The notes under the pieces were generated by a model. It worked only from the letters and a program-made list of their open reading frames with translations. It had not been told where the DNA came from and made no database searches. Shown here piece after piece: positions 11,700-23,339 of a DNA stretch of 64,000 nucleotides. Numbering within the stretch: the first letter of the stretch is position 1; each line of letters starts with the position of its first letter. The position numbers and the translations under genes are program-made. Source of the stretch: Bettongia penicillata ogilbyi (taxonomy: Eukaryota; Chordata; Mammalia; Diprotodontia; Potoroidae); the NCBI GenBank assembly GCA_023548195.1, contig JAJHZJ010000009.1:2213501-2277500 (forward strand), in the 5' to 3' direction.

Positions 11700-13090
11700 C
11701 ATCATCATCCTCACTATCATTATCATTACCAATCTTGGTTTCCCACCCTATCTTTACAAATCTTCTGCCATCAAGGATTCTGGGAAGTGAATTAAGACCT
11801 TGGACCTGGCTTCTGTGGCTGCTAAAAAATGAGAAGAAGGTTGTTAGACTGTTAGGAGGCCAGGCCCAGGGTCCTCTGTGTAGATCCTGCATTCCACCGA
11901 CTAGGGATTGGATATCCTCCCAAATGACCCTGTGGCAGCTGGATTCTCACACCCAGTGTTATGTCATCAGAAACTAGTACAGGCCTTTCCTGAGGTCACT
12001 GAAATGTAAGGATAACAACCCAAGATTTATGTCTAAGCCTCCCACTTGGCAGCTTCTCAAAGGTCAAGATACGCCAATAAGGTTATAGCTGTCAATCCCC
12101 GTACAGAATTCCTTAAGCCTGAGCTTAAGCTCCCTGAATGCTGGCTTCAGGGGAGAAGCACTTGGGTGTTGTCAAAAGCCCCTCTCAGGAGGGGACAATG
12201 GGGCCTCCTCCAATCCCACTTTGTTATCCAGTGGACTCAAACTGTCAATGAATCATGAGAGTCTCTAGCCTATGGCGTTTCTTGGGACTGGGAACATCAT
12301 CCCTTGTGGAGGCCTCATGCCAACAAAAACACAACAGCAGGGCCCAGCATGGGGTGGATGCAGTATATATTGGTAGGGGGGACCAGCTACATGATCTATG
12401 ACCACTATTTTTTAGGACCCCACATTTCTGTTCATGGACTTGTATTGATCTATTCCATCTTCCCTATTCTACCCGTGCCAGGCACCCTGGCAACCAGAAC
12501 AGGACCCCCTTCCACCCTCCCAAGCTTTAGCATCTGTCTCTAGGTCTGTCTGCTGCTGAAAACAGAAGCAAGATAATTGACTTCTTGAGTTACAGAGATT
12601 TGTCACAGCTCTGAAGGGTGGCTGAGGCCTGCTGGCTGGCTGGCTAAGACAGTAACTCATGTTGGAAGAGAAGACTTAGTGGGCGGTGGAGGGAAATGAG
12701 TGTTGAGAAGTGTCACTAACCCAGGGCCTGCCTCCAAGTCAGTCACACGGAGGAGGGGATGGGACAGGGATTAGGACCCCAGCAGGTGGCCAGACAGGAG
12801 GAGGCCTAGGGAGAGAATGTGCCCTTTTGCAATGTAATGGGAGTTGAACAGTCTTATTAGTCAGTGGTGGGCATAGTGACCTTTTGTGATACGAGGAGTA
12901 GGGAGGTAGAAAGGGTGGGTGAGCTCATGTGAGAGATTTATTACCCAGGCTTGGATTTCTCTGTGTGAAAATTAACATGGTGATTCATAGGGGGAAAGGG
13001 AGACGTTTTGTACAGTTGGTAGCTGTTTTTTCATGCATGTGTTTTTAAAGGAGGGAGAAAAATTAAAATTAGATTCTATCAGCTCAGCTT
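11700..13090. other. Unique spacer with short tcatca run
   Basis: A short tcatcatcatcatc run sits at 11694-11709. The rest (about 1.3 kb) shows no repeat family. Open frames of 63-112 codons occur on both strands without domain features or intact exon borders I would trust. Confidence 0.45.
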
Positions 13091-13154
13091 AAAATTTCAT
13101 CCTGTATCTACCGTATGCCCAGCAGCATTGCAATGTGTAAGAGAACCCAACAAT

Positions 13155-13302
13155 ATCTAAGGTCAGAGGGCCTGGGTTCAAATTCTGCCTCTGATAAGTC
13201 ACTTAATTTCTCTGGACTTCAATTTCTTCATTTGTGAAGTGAGGGGATTGGATTAAATGATCTTTGAGATCCCTCCCAGCTATCAGTCTATGGTCTTATG
13301 AT
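13155..13302 (+). mobile_element. tRNA-derived SINE, MIR-like
   Basis: Contains gcctgggttcaaattctgcc, cacttaatttctctggac and the tail tgatctttgagatccctcc. Confidence 0.7.
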
Positions 13303-13568
13303 CATAGGTGCTTTGGAGAATACGAAAAGACGTGTCAAGCTCCCTTCTTTTGAGGGATTTGTAACCTAGGTGGGAAGAAAAGATTTTTATGAAGGTGCAT
13401 GCCTTCTAACATTAGGAATTGGTTCTCAAAAATAAAATGGAACTGCAAGACACAGTTGGTGAAGCAGGAATGATGTCATAAATATGCATGTTCCTGGCTG
13501 AACTAAAGCTACAGTGAACCAAGTTTTCTGATGTTATGGTCAAGTTTAGTTATCATGATAATAGTAAT

Positions 13569-13815
13569 TGTTGTTGAGGAATTTCAGTTATGTCTGACTC
13601 TTGGTGATCCCATTTGGGTTTTCTTGGCAAAGACACTGGAGTAGCTTACCATTTCCTTCTCCAGTTTGTTTTACAGATGAGGAAACTGAGGCAAGCAGGG
13701 TTAAGAGACTTGCTCAGGATCATACAGCTAGTAAGTTTCTGAGGTTGGATTTGAATTTAGGTCCTCCTGACTCCAGGACTGGAACTCTATCCATCTTCTC
13801 ACCTAGTTGCCCCTA
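13569..13815 (-). mobile_element. MAR1-like CORE-SINE, full length
   Basis: In reverse: ttgttgttgaggaatttcag, gggttttcttggcaaagaca, gatgaggaaactgaggcaag, ending cacctagttgcccc. Confidence 0.9.
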
Positions 13816-13817
13816 CT

Positions 13818-13995
13818 AAGAATAAAGATATACATTTATCGAGTATTTGAAGGTTTACAAAGCACATTACCAATATTATTTCATTTGATTCTCACAGCAA
13901 TCCTGAGAGGTAGGTGCCATTATTATCCCCACTTTATAGAAGAGGAAACTGAGGCAGACAGAGGTTGAGTAACCTATCCAGGGTTAAATGTCTGA
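13818..13995 (-). mobile_element. MIR-type SINE, directly adjoining MAR1
   Basis: Contains gaaggtttacaaagcacatt, gattctcacagcaatcctga and gaggaaactgaggcagacag. It abuts the MAR1 copy, which may have inserted into it. Confidence 0.75.
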
Positions 13996-14321
13996 AATAA
14001 TATGATGTGTTAATAACACCATTCAGGGCAAGGTTATGTGAAGTGTAGTTGTACATGGTCTACTGAAGGTATGATCCAGACTCTCCAGTAAAAGAGAAGA
14101 TTAGTATGGTCTGGAGTACTGGGAGAAGGCATAATGGGGGTGGAAAGCTTTCATCTAGAATCTCAAGTGTATATTGGTTTTGGATAAGTACATGGAGATG
14201 AAGGGAGCAATGAGGATGAAGAGGAAGACATAAAAAATGAAACTGACTCCCTTCTCATCTAGAACACAAACAGAAAGCAACCAAAGGGAATGTTTCTGAT
14301 TCTCAAGAAAGGTCTAGTGGG

Positions 14322-14482
14322 AACTCCTAGATCCAGGACTGGAAAGGACCCTCTAACATGAGGAAATTGAATCCCAGGGAGCCCCACATCACACAGGGCT
14401 TAAGCATTAAAAGGTAGGACTTGAATCCATATCCTCTGACTCTAGAGCCAGGGCTCTTTCATACTAGGTCTCACTGCCTCCC
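14322..14482 (-). mobile_element. MIR-type SINE
   Basis: Contains gaggaaattgaatcccaggg, cacacagggcttaagc, gacttgaatccatatcctct and the end gtctcactgcctccc. Confidence 0.65.
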
Positions 14483-14534
14483 TTAGTTATCAGAGGCAAG
14501 ATAGTGGATGAAACATAATCACATGTTCAGAGGA

Positions 14535-14698
14535 AAACACACTGGACCTAGAGTCAAGACACTTGTGTCTGAGTCCTTGTTCTGCTCTGTGACTTTAGGC
14601 AAGTTATTAACCTTCTCTGGGCCTCAGTATCCTTCCTGTAAAATTAGGGGATCAGACTAGATGACCTTCTAAGGTCTTTTCCAGCTCTAAATTTATGA
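14535..14698 (+). mobile_element. tRNA-derived SINE, MIR-like
   Basis: Contains ctggacctagagtcaagac, ggcctcagtatccttcctg and the tail ggtcttttccagctctaaat. Confidence 0.7.
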
Positions 14699-14904
14699 TG
14701 ATCTATGAAATCACACCAGACACCTATTACCTAAGGCTGAACTTGACCAAAGCTGTTGGGGGCAAAGGTGGGCAGCTGAAGGTTGGTATCATCATCCCTC
14801 ATCTTAGCCTAGATAGTATGGTTTTACTTAGTCTGTTTAATGCACAATTATTTTTGGTTATTCAGGTTATAACTATCTTGGATACTGAAAGGAAATGAAA
14901 GGAA

Positions 14905-15095
14905 TGAACGTCAGTGGAAAGAATGTTCAATTTGAAATCAAGGGACATGGGGGTTTGAATCTAAGCTCTGTTCCTTCTTACCTGGGTGAGCTTAGACAAG
15001 TCATTCAACTTTTCTAAGCTTTTGGTCCTTCATCTCTAAAATAAAGGAGTTTTTCTGGATAATTCCTAAGGCCCTTCCAACTCTAAAGCCTATGA
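14905..15095 (+). mobile_element. tRNA-derived SINE, same subfamily as 14535
   Basis: Contains gggggtttgaatctaagctc, gtgagcttagacaagtcatt and the tail aaggcccttccaactctaaa. Confidence 0.7.
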
Positions 15096-15124
15096 GCCTG
15101 GTAGGATTACAGCATTCCGCGCTT

Positions 15125-15480
15125 TACTCCATCCATCAATGTATTTGCCCAGTGGATTAGGTTGTATCCCTGAGACTTTCAAAATCTAGACTGTTTATGT
15201 GTTAGTCTGACTCAGGCCAGGCCTGTGCAGATCTCAGAAAACTTGATTTGTTTTGCTTTTACTAACTGGTCACTGGTTTCCTAATGTGTCAATTAGTGAG
15301 GCAATGGGGAAGGTGACCTTGGCTCTAGCCAATCCTTCTTGTAGAGTCCTGGGAGAAATTTGAAATACTAATTACTCTCGCACTGCAACACGACCAGGAT
15401 GTGAAGTCTGGGCAAAGATTCAGGGCTAGCAAATTAGAGGGGTTAAGGTTACTGCACTTGGCAGGGGCCTGAAAAAATTA
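15125..15480. promoter_or_regulatory. Candidate conserved non-coding block
   Basis: About 350 bases of unique sequence between SINEs and an L2. It has a tgtcaattagtg homeobox-type core near 15287, ctaattactctcgc near 15368, and cgaccag/ctcgca CpGs kept in CpG-poor surroundings. Function is inferred only. Confidence 0.25.
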
Positions 15481-15559
15481 GAGGTCTGGAATCCAGGAGG
15501 TCAAGAAAGAGGTAACAATGTGCGGAGTATCTATCTGCTGTGAGGGCCAATGTCTAAAA

Positions 15560-16460
15560 CACAATTCATTGTCTTTGCCCCCAAAGCCTTCCTTCTTCCA
15601 AATTTCTCTATGACTTTCAAGGGCATCACCATTCTCCTAGTCACTCAGGCTGGTAATCTAGGTATCATCCTCAACTCATCTCTCTCTCTCTCTCTCATCT
15701 TCTATATCTGATCTGTTGCCAAGTCCTGTCCATTCTACCTTCCCAGAATCTCATGGATAGGATCGTTTTGTCTTCTGACATCACCAGCACCCTGGTGCAG
15801 GCCCTCATCACCTCTCTCCTAGACTATTACAGCAACCTTGATTTGTCTCTCCTCCTCAGATCTCATCCCACTCTACTCCATCCTCCATTCAGCTATTAAA
15901 GTAGTCTTCATTAAGCACAAGTCTGACCATGTTACTCTCACTGTTACCTTCAGGGTCAATTACAAAACTCCTCTGTTCGGGTTTAAAAATTTAGCTCCTT
16001 CCTGTCATTCTGTTTTCTTATACCTTACTCCTTCCAATTTTTCTACCATACTACGACATCATTTTTCAAGCTGTTCCTTGAACAACAAACTGCTATCCCT
16101 CTACTGAAATATTTTCCCTCCTCATCTCTACCTCCTGTCTTGGCTAAAATCCCACCTGTTGCAAGAAGCCTTTCCCAGTCCCCCTTAATGTAGTACCTTC
16201 TTTCTGAGATTATCTTTCAATTATATCATATGTATCATATGAGAACATAGTTGTATGTTTCCTACATTACACACAACTCACATGTTGTTTCCTACATTAC
16301 ACACACACAGACAGACAGAAACACACACATGCCCACCTCTGTGTGTATGAGTGTGTATGTGAGTTTCTAGAGGGCAAGAAGTGTTTTTTTGCCTTTCATT
16401 GCATTTCCAACTTGAATGCCTGGCATGTAGTAGGCACCTTCTAGATATTTGTTGACTTAC
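15560..16460 (+). mobile_element. L2 LINE, long 3' portion
   Basis: Contains catcctcaactcatctctc, gatctgttgccaagtcctgt, ccctcatcacctctctccta, catcctccattcagctatta, gaagcctttcccagtccccc, then tctagagggcaagaag and cctggcatgtagtaggcacc. A short (ct)n and a CA tract (16296-16330) lie inside it. The frame is decayed. Confidence 0.8.
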
Positions 16461-16577
16461 CTCAAGGAGCAAGCCAAAGTTTTGATAACCAGGAAGTTAA
16501 AGCAAAGAAAGGAAGAGATAAATGGGTCTTAGAGGTCAAGGTAGTTGAAGATCCAGATTCCAGAGGGTCAGGTTGCA

Positions 16578-16752
16578 GTTGAATCATTTTTCAGTTATGC
16601 CTGACTCTTCATGACTCCATACAGGATTTTCTTGGAGAAGACACTGGAGTGGTTTGACATTTCCTCCTCCAGCTCATTTGACAGATGAGAAACTTAGGCT
16701 AATGGAGTTAAGTAACTTGCCCAGGGTTCCATAGCTAGTAAATGTCTGAGAT
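16578..16752 (-). mobile_element. MAR1-like CORE-SINE, 3' three quarters
   Basis: In reverse: gcctgactcttcatgactcc, ttcttggagaagacactgga, gacagatgagaaacttaggc. It stops in the core near gtaaatgtctgag, so the head is missing. Confidence 0.85.
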
Positions 16753-16759
16753 AGCAATA

Positions 16760-17200
16760 ATTATGAAGTCACAGTATAGGAATGACCCTCAGAAGCCACT
16801 TAATCCAACTGTCATTTGAAGACTCTATTCTATAACACGTAAGGGCCAACCCAGGCTTTCCCAAGGCAGCCCTGTTCCACTGAGAGGTGGCTCTAATTCT
16901 TGTTTGGTTGGTTTTGTGTCAACTCTAAATTTGACTTTTTGCAACATTCACCCAGTGCTAACATTTCTGCTAATTCTTCCCAAACATACACTGGATTCAT
17001 TATTTTTCATTTATAGTTTCCCAGCATAGGCAATTTTTCATAATTCTTAAGAAAATGTCATCATCTTGGTGGAAAACATATATCATCTCAGAGACCATCT
17101 AGTGCAGCCTTTTGGATGCAGAAAATCGATGCACAGATTCAGGGTAAATGATTTTATAATTGTTCAAGTGGAAAAAAAACATACATAGGAATCAAAATTC
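16760..17200. other. Unique spacer
   Basis: No convincing repeat. Weak MIR-like traces (agaccatctagtgcagcc near 17091). Confidence 0.4.
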
Positions 17201-17204
17201 CTAG

Positions 17205-17456
17205 CATCATGCAAAGCCTTGTAACTAGAAGGAAACTTCAACTTTTTATAGCTCAACCTCTTCATTTTGTCAATAAGGAAACTTTGTCAATAAGGAAGTC
17301 CAGGGAGATTGACTTATCTAAGGTTCTATTGAGATTCAAACCCAAGTCCTGGGGTGAACTCTTTGAGAATAAGGACTATCTTTTGTCTTTTGTGGTACTT
17401 CTGGTGCTTAACTGGGTCTGACACATAGTAGGTGCTTAATAAATGTTTATTGACTT
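17205..17456. mobile_element. MIR remnant followed by L2 3' terminus
   Basis: A MIR-like stretch (ttcattttgtcaataagg) is followed by an L2 end on the plus strand with gagaataaggactatctttt and agtaggtgcttaataaatgt. A 17-bp tandem duplication lies at 17266-17297. Confidence 0.6.
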
Positions 17457-17764
17457 CTGGATTCAAATTCTACATTTTTATTGACCCTGTGCTACCAGTT
17501 CATGATGGAAAGGTAACAGTCTTGGCCTCCATCAGGATTATAGATTTAGAACTGAGGGGGACTTTAGGGTTCATCGAATCCCTCCCTTCTCCCTTGACAG
17601 ATTGAATGATTTTGAGAAAGATTAAGTCGCATTGGGAGTATGTAAGAGTGCTGGGATTTGAATCTATTCAATCATATTGATGAGAAAAAAGGAAGCAATA
17701 GTCAATGTACTCTGCACTGGCCAGACCACATCAACAGTACCGTATTCAGCTTAAGGCACAGGAG

Positions 17765-17935
17765 GAAAGAACATTGTCTCTGGGCTCAGAAGACCTGATT
17801 TCAAATCCTGCCCTTGACACTTATTATCTGAGCTAATCATCTCACCTCCCTGAGCTCTAGTTTCCCCTTGTATAAAATGAGAATCTTGCACTATATGGTC
17901 CCTTTTAAGGCCACTGGCAAATTGGAGTCTATTAA
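17765..17935 (+). mobile_element. tRNA-derived SINE, MIR-like
   Basis: Contains gaagacctgatttcaaatcc, ctgagctctagtttcccctt and tggtcccttttaaggcc. Confidence 0.65.
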
Positions 17936-18007
17936 AAGAGAAAAGGCCCGTTATGGTGGGGGAACCTGGAAACCAGCCTGATAGGAGAAGCAGTTAAAGA
18001 AATTAGG

Positions 18008-18175
18008 GACATCTAGGTATCTCGGTGGGTAGCATTGGACTTGGAGTCAGACCTGAGTTCAAATCCTCCCTCAGATACTAATTATCACTTAACTTCTCTC
18101 AGTCTCAGTTTCCCTATCTGTAACACAAGTGGGTTGGATTCCATGCCCTTTACATCTATGATCCTATGACAATGG
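18008..18175 (+). mobile_element. tRNA-derived SINE, MIR-like
   Basis: Contains cggtgggtagcattggactt, gacctgagttcaaatcctcc, gtctcagtttccctatctg and atctatgatcctatga. Confidence 0.75.
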
Positions 18176-18811
18176 CATTGTTGGATATATGGAGGTGATT
18201 ATGGAGCACAGAAAATAAAAAAAATAATTATTTAAAAAAATAAATGATGTCATCAGGAGAGGACTTGGAATTATAGAAATTATAGAAAATTATAGAAATT
18301 ACAGTTTATTTGGGAAGACAGGAGTTTCACTCTTTCTGTTACTCAGAGAAGACTTTCTAGAGAAAGTAAGTTCTAAACTTGAACCCGTGAGACCTTGGGT
18401 CCAAGGAATTTGCTCTTATTGTGGTGAATCTGCTTCTGTTTTCCTCGGATTGATGAAAGTGTATGTACCAGAAAAGTGACATGAGTGAAAACTGAGGAAT
18501 TTCTATCTAGGCTGACCACTGAAGTGAAGAGAAGGGAGTGGACATACCACATTTTTAGAAGTTCTTGGTCTAGGGATTCAAAGCAAGAGGAAATGGCCCC
18601 AAAAATTTGGGAGTACAGAGAAATTGGGAACAGCAGGTACTCCCTACAGGAAATGGGATGGAATCTCTATCCTAAGAGATCCTTAAATATATGACAAACA
18701 ACTAGCTCTTTGGTACTGACTTAGGTATTGACCTCCCTCAAACCTGGGAGTTGGTTCCAACGGCCCCTTGAGGGGCATTTTAGCTCAAGATTCCATAAGT
18801 GGGTGTAAGAA

Positions 18812-19055
18812 CATTGTTGGTGTTCTGGTGCTTTTCCTTGATCCATTTGGGGTTTCCTTGGCAAAGATATGGGAGTAGTTTGCCATTTCCTACTCCAGTT
18901 CATTTGATAAATGAGGAACTGAGGCAAACAAGGTTAAGTGACTTTCCCAGGGTCTCACAGCCAATAAGTGTCTAAGACCAGATTTGAACTCAGGAAAAAA
19001 AAAAGGAGTGTTTCTGACTCCAGACATGGCACTTTATCCACTGTGCCACCTAGTA
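18812..19055 (-). mobile_element. MAR1-like CORE-SINE
   Basis: In reverse: ccatttggggtttccttggc, ataaatgaggaactgaggc, cagatttgaactcaggaaaa, then a small A-run insertion, then ccactgtgccacctag. Confidence 0.85.
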
Positions 19056-19144
19056 GGGAACAATAATACCTGCAGAAACTATGCACCCAACAGCTATTAT
19101 AGAAATTCTAGAATCTAGAGGAGTAGCACTCACCTTAGATTATA

Positions 19145-19362
19145 TGCTAAGCATCTCCTGGGGGCCACCTCCAGTCATCTGGATGTTCTGGATGATTGAG
19201 GGATCATCTCCTGATCTATGTCTGGCCAATGGACCCTGATGGCTCTGGAGGAGAAAGTGAGGCTGATGACTGTACTATCCAATTAAATCCAATGCACTTG
19301 CCAAGTTATGACATCACTTTTCTGACATCATGGTCCTCTTCCATAATGAAGAACAAGAATGA
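19145..19362 (+). mobile_element. RTE-tailed SINE (RTESINE-like)
   Basis: Contains ctccagtcatctggatgtt, ggctctggaggagaaagtga, ggctgatgactgtac and the end tcatggtcctcttccataat. The end resembles the 3' terminus of the RTE LINE at about 42970-43026. Confidence 0.75.
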
Positions 19363-19387
19363 GAAGCACTCCCCCCAAACCAACAAG

Positions 19388-19530
19388 TCAAATAAACAAG
19401 CATTTATTAAGTACTTGCTGTACACAGTGCCAAGCACTGGGCTAAATACAGAGACAAACAAACAAACAAAAAGACATTTTCTGCCCTTAAAAGAGCTCAT
19501 ATTCTAATGGAAAAGACAACTTAAAAAAAA
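19388..19530 (+). mobile_element. Old interspersed repeat (L2/MIR-related)
   Basis: Contains caagcatttattaagtactt, acagtgccaagcactgggc and aagagctcatattctaatgg. The same family occurs at 3.5, 26.7, 43.3, 61.8 and 62.7 kb. Confidence 0.6.
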
Positions 19531-19559
19531 AGATGAAATGTACTTAGTGAAGGAGAATA

Positions 19560-20725
19560 TATGTAGGTACAGAATATATGATAACTGCTTAATAAATGTT
19601 TATTGACTGCCTGATTTAAATCCATTATACATACTTTCCTTGGCTCCATGCTACTGGCTTGTTACAAGAAGGAAACAGTCGTGGAAGACATCAGGATTAT
19701 AGAATTAGAACTGAGACAGACTAGAGTTCACCCAGTGCCACCCTTCTCCTTTTACAGGGGAAGGCATTGAAGGACACCCTCTCTAGTGAGGGACAGGGTG
19801 AAGAAAGAAGTCCAGAGAGTCACGAGTGACACCCAGAAAGGACCAGTGGAGTAACAAACCAAATGACTCACTGAAGGGTCTTCCCAATAGGGAATAGTGA
19901 GAGCAGTATATGGACATCACCAGAATAACCGTTCCTGTCCCCTGCCAGATATGTTCTCCATTTGTGTGACTTCATACACAATCCTAACCCTTGCCCACTC
20001 TCCCCAGTTAGAATACATTTATTTGTGGGAGAGTGTGATCCACGTTTAAGAGGAGACTATTTTGTTGTGACTTTTCTTACTATGCTATTTTATAAAATAT
20101 CTTTGCTCTGAACTTATTTTTGTCCTTCAACTAACTAAAGAGAAAAATAAATAGCCTCAACTGCACCAAGGCTTTTAGGATACACAGTTGATTGTATTTA
20201 TTATAAGAGAGATGACAGAGAAGTTGATGCTAGCTCAGGAGGTCTATGTTCTGTGGTGTTTGGTGATGACTGGGACCAAATGAGGAAGTTGAATGAGTCA
20301 AATGAAATCAACACTCAACCATATGGGACTCATCGCAGATGAGCTACATTTCTATTCCTTCCAAATTGAGTGAGTTCATCAACCCATAATGGGATCAACA
20401 GAATGGCTGACTTTTCCAATCTAACAAATCTTTGTTTGCCCAAGTTGTTCTGAATATGTTCCTGAAAAAGTGGAAATGAGTGATGATTCCCCCCATCAAC
20501 TATTATAACATGGCACGATCTTTGGAAAAATTATGAAGGAGTTCATCTTGAATTCTTCTGTTTTGCTTCTATTAGTTCTTGTCATTCCTTCTCTTCCTGG
20601 TGCCCAATGAGGTCATGATATGATTAGTCAAACTAGCCCTCTTAATTTCCTTTCTTCACCTATTTCTTTCTATGCCCCAATATACTCCTCTCCAGAAAAA
20701 GTCCTATCCTCTGTTAGGAGAAAAG
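19560..20725. other. Unique spacer
   Basis: About 1.1 kb without a clear repeat, apart from an L2-like aataaatgtttattgactg near 19592. No exon supported. Confidence 0.45.
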
Positions 20726-20728
20726 TGA

Positions 20729-20804
20729 TCTGGTTGAATTTATTCAAAGGGAGTTTTGAATGACACATGTGGCCTTGAGGACACAGGTTCCTTCCCCCTG
20801 CTCT
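20729..20804 (+). mobile_element. hAT-like MITE, right-half fragment
   Basis: Contains attcaaagggag, acacatgtggccttgagg and aggttccttccccctg, aligning by eye with the right half of the element at 29598-29812. Confidence 0.5.
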
Positions 20805-20874
20805 ATTGAATTATCTATTTTTTTATCTATTTTGCATAAATACAATATCCTACAATGTACCAGACACCATTCTC

Positions 20875-21027
20875 TTGCATCTAGAAGGAACCTTAGAGGT
20901 CATTTAGTCCAAATCCTTCATTTTGCATAAAGGTCTAAGGCTTAGAGAGGTTAAGTGCTTTACCTCAAGTTAATAAAGGAATAAATCACAGGACTAGAAT
21001 TTGAACTCATACCCTCTGATTCCAAGG
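20875..21027 (-). mobile_element. MIR-type SINE
   Basis: Contains tagaaggaaccttagaggtc, cttagagaggttaagtgc and gaactcataccctctgattc. It runs straight into the MAR1 copy that follows. Confidence 0.7.
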
Positions 21028-21261
21028 GCAGCTAGATGGCATAGTGGATGGAATCCCAGGTCTAGAATCAAGAAGACTCATCTTCCTAGGTTCAAATCTA
21101 ATCTCATACCTGTGTGACCCTGGGCAAGCCATTTCACCCTGCTTGACTCAGTTTCCTCATCTGTCAAATGAGCTGGAGAAGGAAATGTCAACTCTAATAT
21201 CAGTGCCAAGAAAACCCCAAATGGGGTCACAAAGAATTAGATATGATTGAACAGCAACCAC
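21028..21261 (+). mobile_element. MAR1-like CORE-SINE, full length
   Basis: Head gggcagctagatggcatagt, ctgtgtgaccctgggcaa (read here as cctgtgtgaccctgggcaa), gccaagaaaaccccaaatgg, and the tail ggtcacaaagaattagatat. Confidence 0.9.
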
Positions 21262-21377
21262 CTCTGACTATGTCTCTCACTTTTCCCATTTTACCACATT
21301 GCTTATCAGATATACTTCAGAAAGTTATTATTGGACAGCTTTGTTATTAAATTCAGCTGATTACATCTGGAATCAGA

Positions 21378-21560
21378 ATCATAGACTTTTAGAATTAGGA
21401 AATACCTTACAAATCATCTAATCTGAGTCACTAATTTTTGAGATTGAGAAAGTGAGGCCCAGAAATAAATGACTTGGCCAAGGACATATAACCGATCAAT
21501 AATGGAACTTAAACCCAAGTCTAACAATTCTAGGTCTAGCACTGTCTCTGTCTTCCAGAG
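21378..21560 (-). mobile_element. MIR-type SINE
   Basis: Contains catagacttttagaattagg, accttacaaatcatctaatc, aagtgaggcccagaa, then aggtctagcactgtctctgt. Confidence 0.65.
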
Positions 21561-21564
21561 TCCA

Positions 21565-22375
21565 AAAGCAGTTGTATCTTCAACCCATATGACATTCATT
21601 TCATAGTTTATAGTATTACATAGTTCATAGCCCATTGAACCATAAAATGTTCCTGAAATCTTTGACACTGAACAGCTATTGAGGAATAAACTATACCAGA
21701 CTTATTCTTATCAAAGAACTTTTACCCAGTACAAGTTGAAAATATCCCTTTTTATTTATTTATTTTTCATCTCCTTGATGTTTTGATCTGGTCTTTGAAA
21801 CAGCTGGTGCCTTCTCTAACATTTCAGTTAACTGTGCTAAGGGAGCAGAGTCCTACATCTACATAGATTATCAGGAGGAAAGCTGGCCCAGGAGGCAGAG
21901 TAGGCAGCTGTCCTCAAGGGCCCCAGAATCTAAAAATATCTTCTCCACCTGTTCCCCAGTGCCTGAATTCCACCATCAGTACCTCATTCCTTTGGCTAAA
22001 GGCTTAGTTCAGTGTTACAGTGCAAATAGTGGTTAACACATAAAGCCAATGTTGGTCATTTACACTTCAGTGTGAATAAGTTGATAAAATCCTTTCCTGA
22101 GTTTAGGTTTCTATCCAAAGATTAGAAAGAGAGATTTAAGGGACCACTCAACCCTTATCTGGGCAAGCCATGAAAGGAGACCTGGGAGGGGGAGGGGGAG
22201 TAAAAGAAAAGGAATACAGAAAGAGGAGAGTAGGGACAGGATGGGGGAAAAACTTCACCAATGTCAGCATCATGCCTGAAACTGGTCCCAATTGAGATAT
22301 ACCTAGATTTGTTTTCAATTGCTTGCTAGCAACAACTCTTGTGTGCATTTGTGATTTTGTGTGTATGTGTCATGG
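21565..22375. other. Unique spacer
   Basis: No repeat or exon recognised. A short G-rich run (ggagggggagggggag) is at 22185-22200. Confidence 0.45.
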
Positions 22376-22379
22376 GGAG

Positions 22380-22612
22380 GACTCTAGAGGCAGTTCAAGT
22401 GCTAAGACCTGGAGTCAGGAAGACCTGAGTTCGAATCAGGCCTCAGACTCTTACTGTGTGACCCTTGTCAAGTCATTTAACCTCTGTCTGCCTCAGTTTC
22501 CTCATTGGTTAAATGTAGATAATAACAATACCTACCTCCCAGGGTTAGTGTGAGGATCAAATGTGGTAATATTTATAAAGCACTTTGAAAATCTTAAAGC
22601 TGCATTTATTTC
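22380..22612 (+). mobile_element. MIR-type SINE, full length
   Basis: Contains gaagacctgagttcgaatca, ctcagtttcctcattgg, cctacctcccagggttagtg, atttataaagcactttga and a ttatttc end. Confidence 0.85.
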
Positions 22613-22802
22613 AATTGTACAAAACTTTATTAATATAACATAGAACTAATTAATTTAACATAAAAGTAATACTTTCTCTTATTTAATCATAAATTGTTCA
22701 CCTATCCATAAATCTGATATACAATTGGCCATGATGGAATATACTACTGTTTTATAAGAATTAATGAACTTTAGAACCAGAGGGCAAAATAAATATTGAA
22801 AG

Positions 22803-23186
22803 GATCCACTGATCACCTCCTGAAAGAGACCCGAAAAGAGAAACTCCTAGGAAAATTGTGGCCAAATTTCAGAGTTCCCAAGACAAGGAGTAAATATTGC
22901 AAGCAGTAAGAAAGAAACAATTCAAGCACTGTGGAAATACAATCAGGATAACACAGGATCTAGCAGCATCTACATTAAGGGATTGAAGGCTTGGAACAGG
23001 ATATTCCAGAAGTCAAAGGAACTGAGATTAAAACCAAAAATCACCTACCCAGGAAAACTGAGTATAATACTTCAGGGGAAAAAATGGTCATTTAATGATA
23101 TCGAAGACTTTCAAACATTCCTGATGAAAAGACCAGAACTGAAGAGAAAATTTGACTTCCAAACACAAGAATCAAGAGAAGCATGA
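22803..23186 (+). pseudogene. HAL1 ORF1 C-terminal remnant
   Basis: Frame-broken end of an L1-type ORF1 (RNA-binding nucleic-acid chaperone). Between 22803 and 22980 the translation matches the serine-proline-proline and arginine-rich region of the other copy, but the frame is lost. From 22983 a clean 67-codon frame reads AWNRIFQKSKELRLKPKITY and ends FDFQTQESREA, matching the C-terminal domain of the copy at 44394-45170 residue for residue over most positions. The coiled coil and RRM are missing through 5' truncation. It cannot make a functional ORF1p. Confidence 0.85.
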
Positions 23187-23310
23187 AGAGGTAAACAGGA
23201 AAGAGAAATCATAAAGGACTTTCTAAAGCTGAATTGTTTACATTCCTACATGGAAAGATAATATGTGTAATTCTTGAGACTTTTCTCAGTATTTGGGTAG
23301 GTGGAGGGAT

Positions 23311-23339
23311 TATACACACATACACACACACACACACAG
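23311..23339 (+). repeat. CA microsatellite inside HAL1 3' UTR
   Basis: Run of ac units. The other HAL1 has a TG-rich stretch at the same relative place (44209-44259). Confidence 0.85.

Noticed and set aside
12046..12258. 70-codon frame in unique DNA
   Set aside because: No recognisable motif, and no promoter or exon signals. Chance length.
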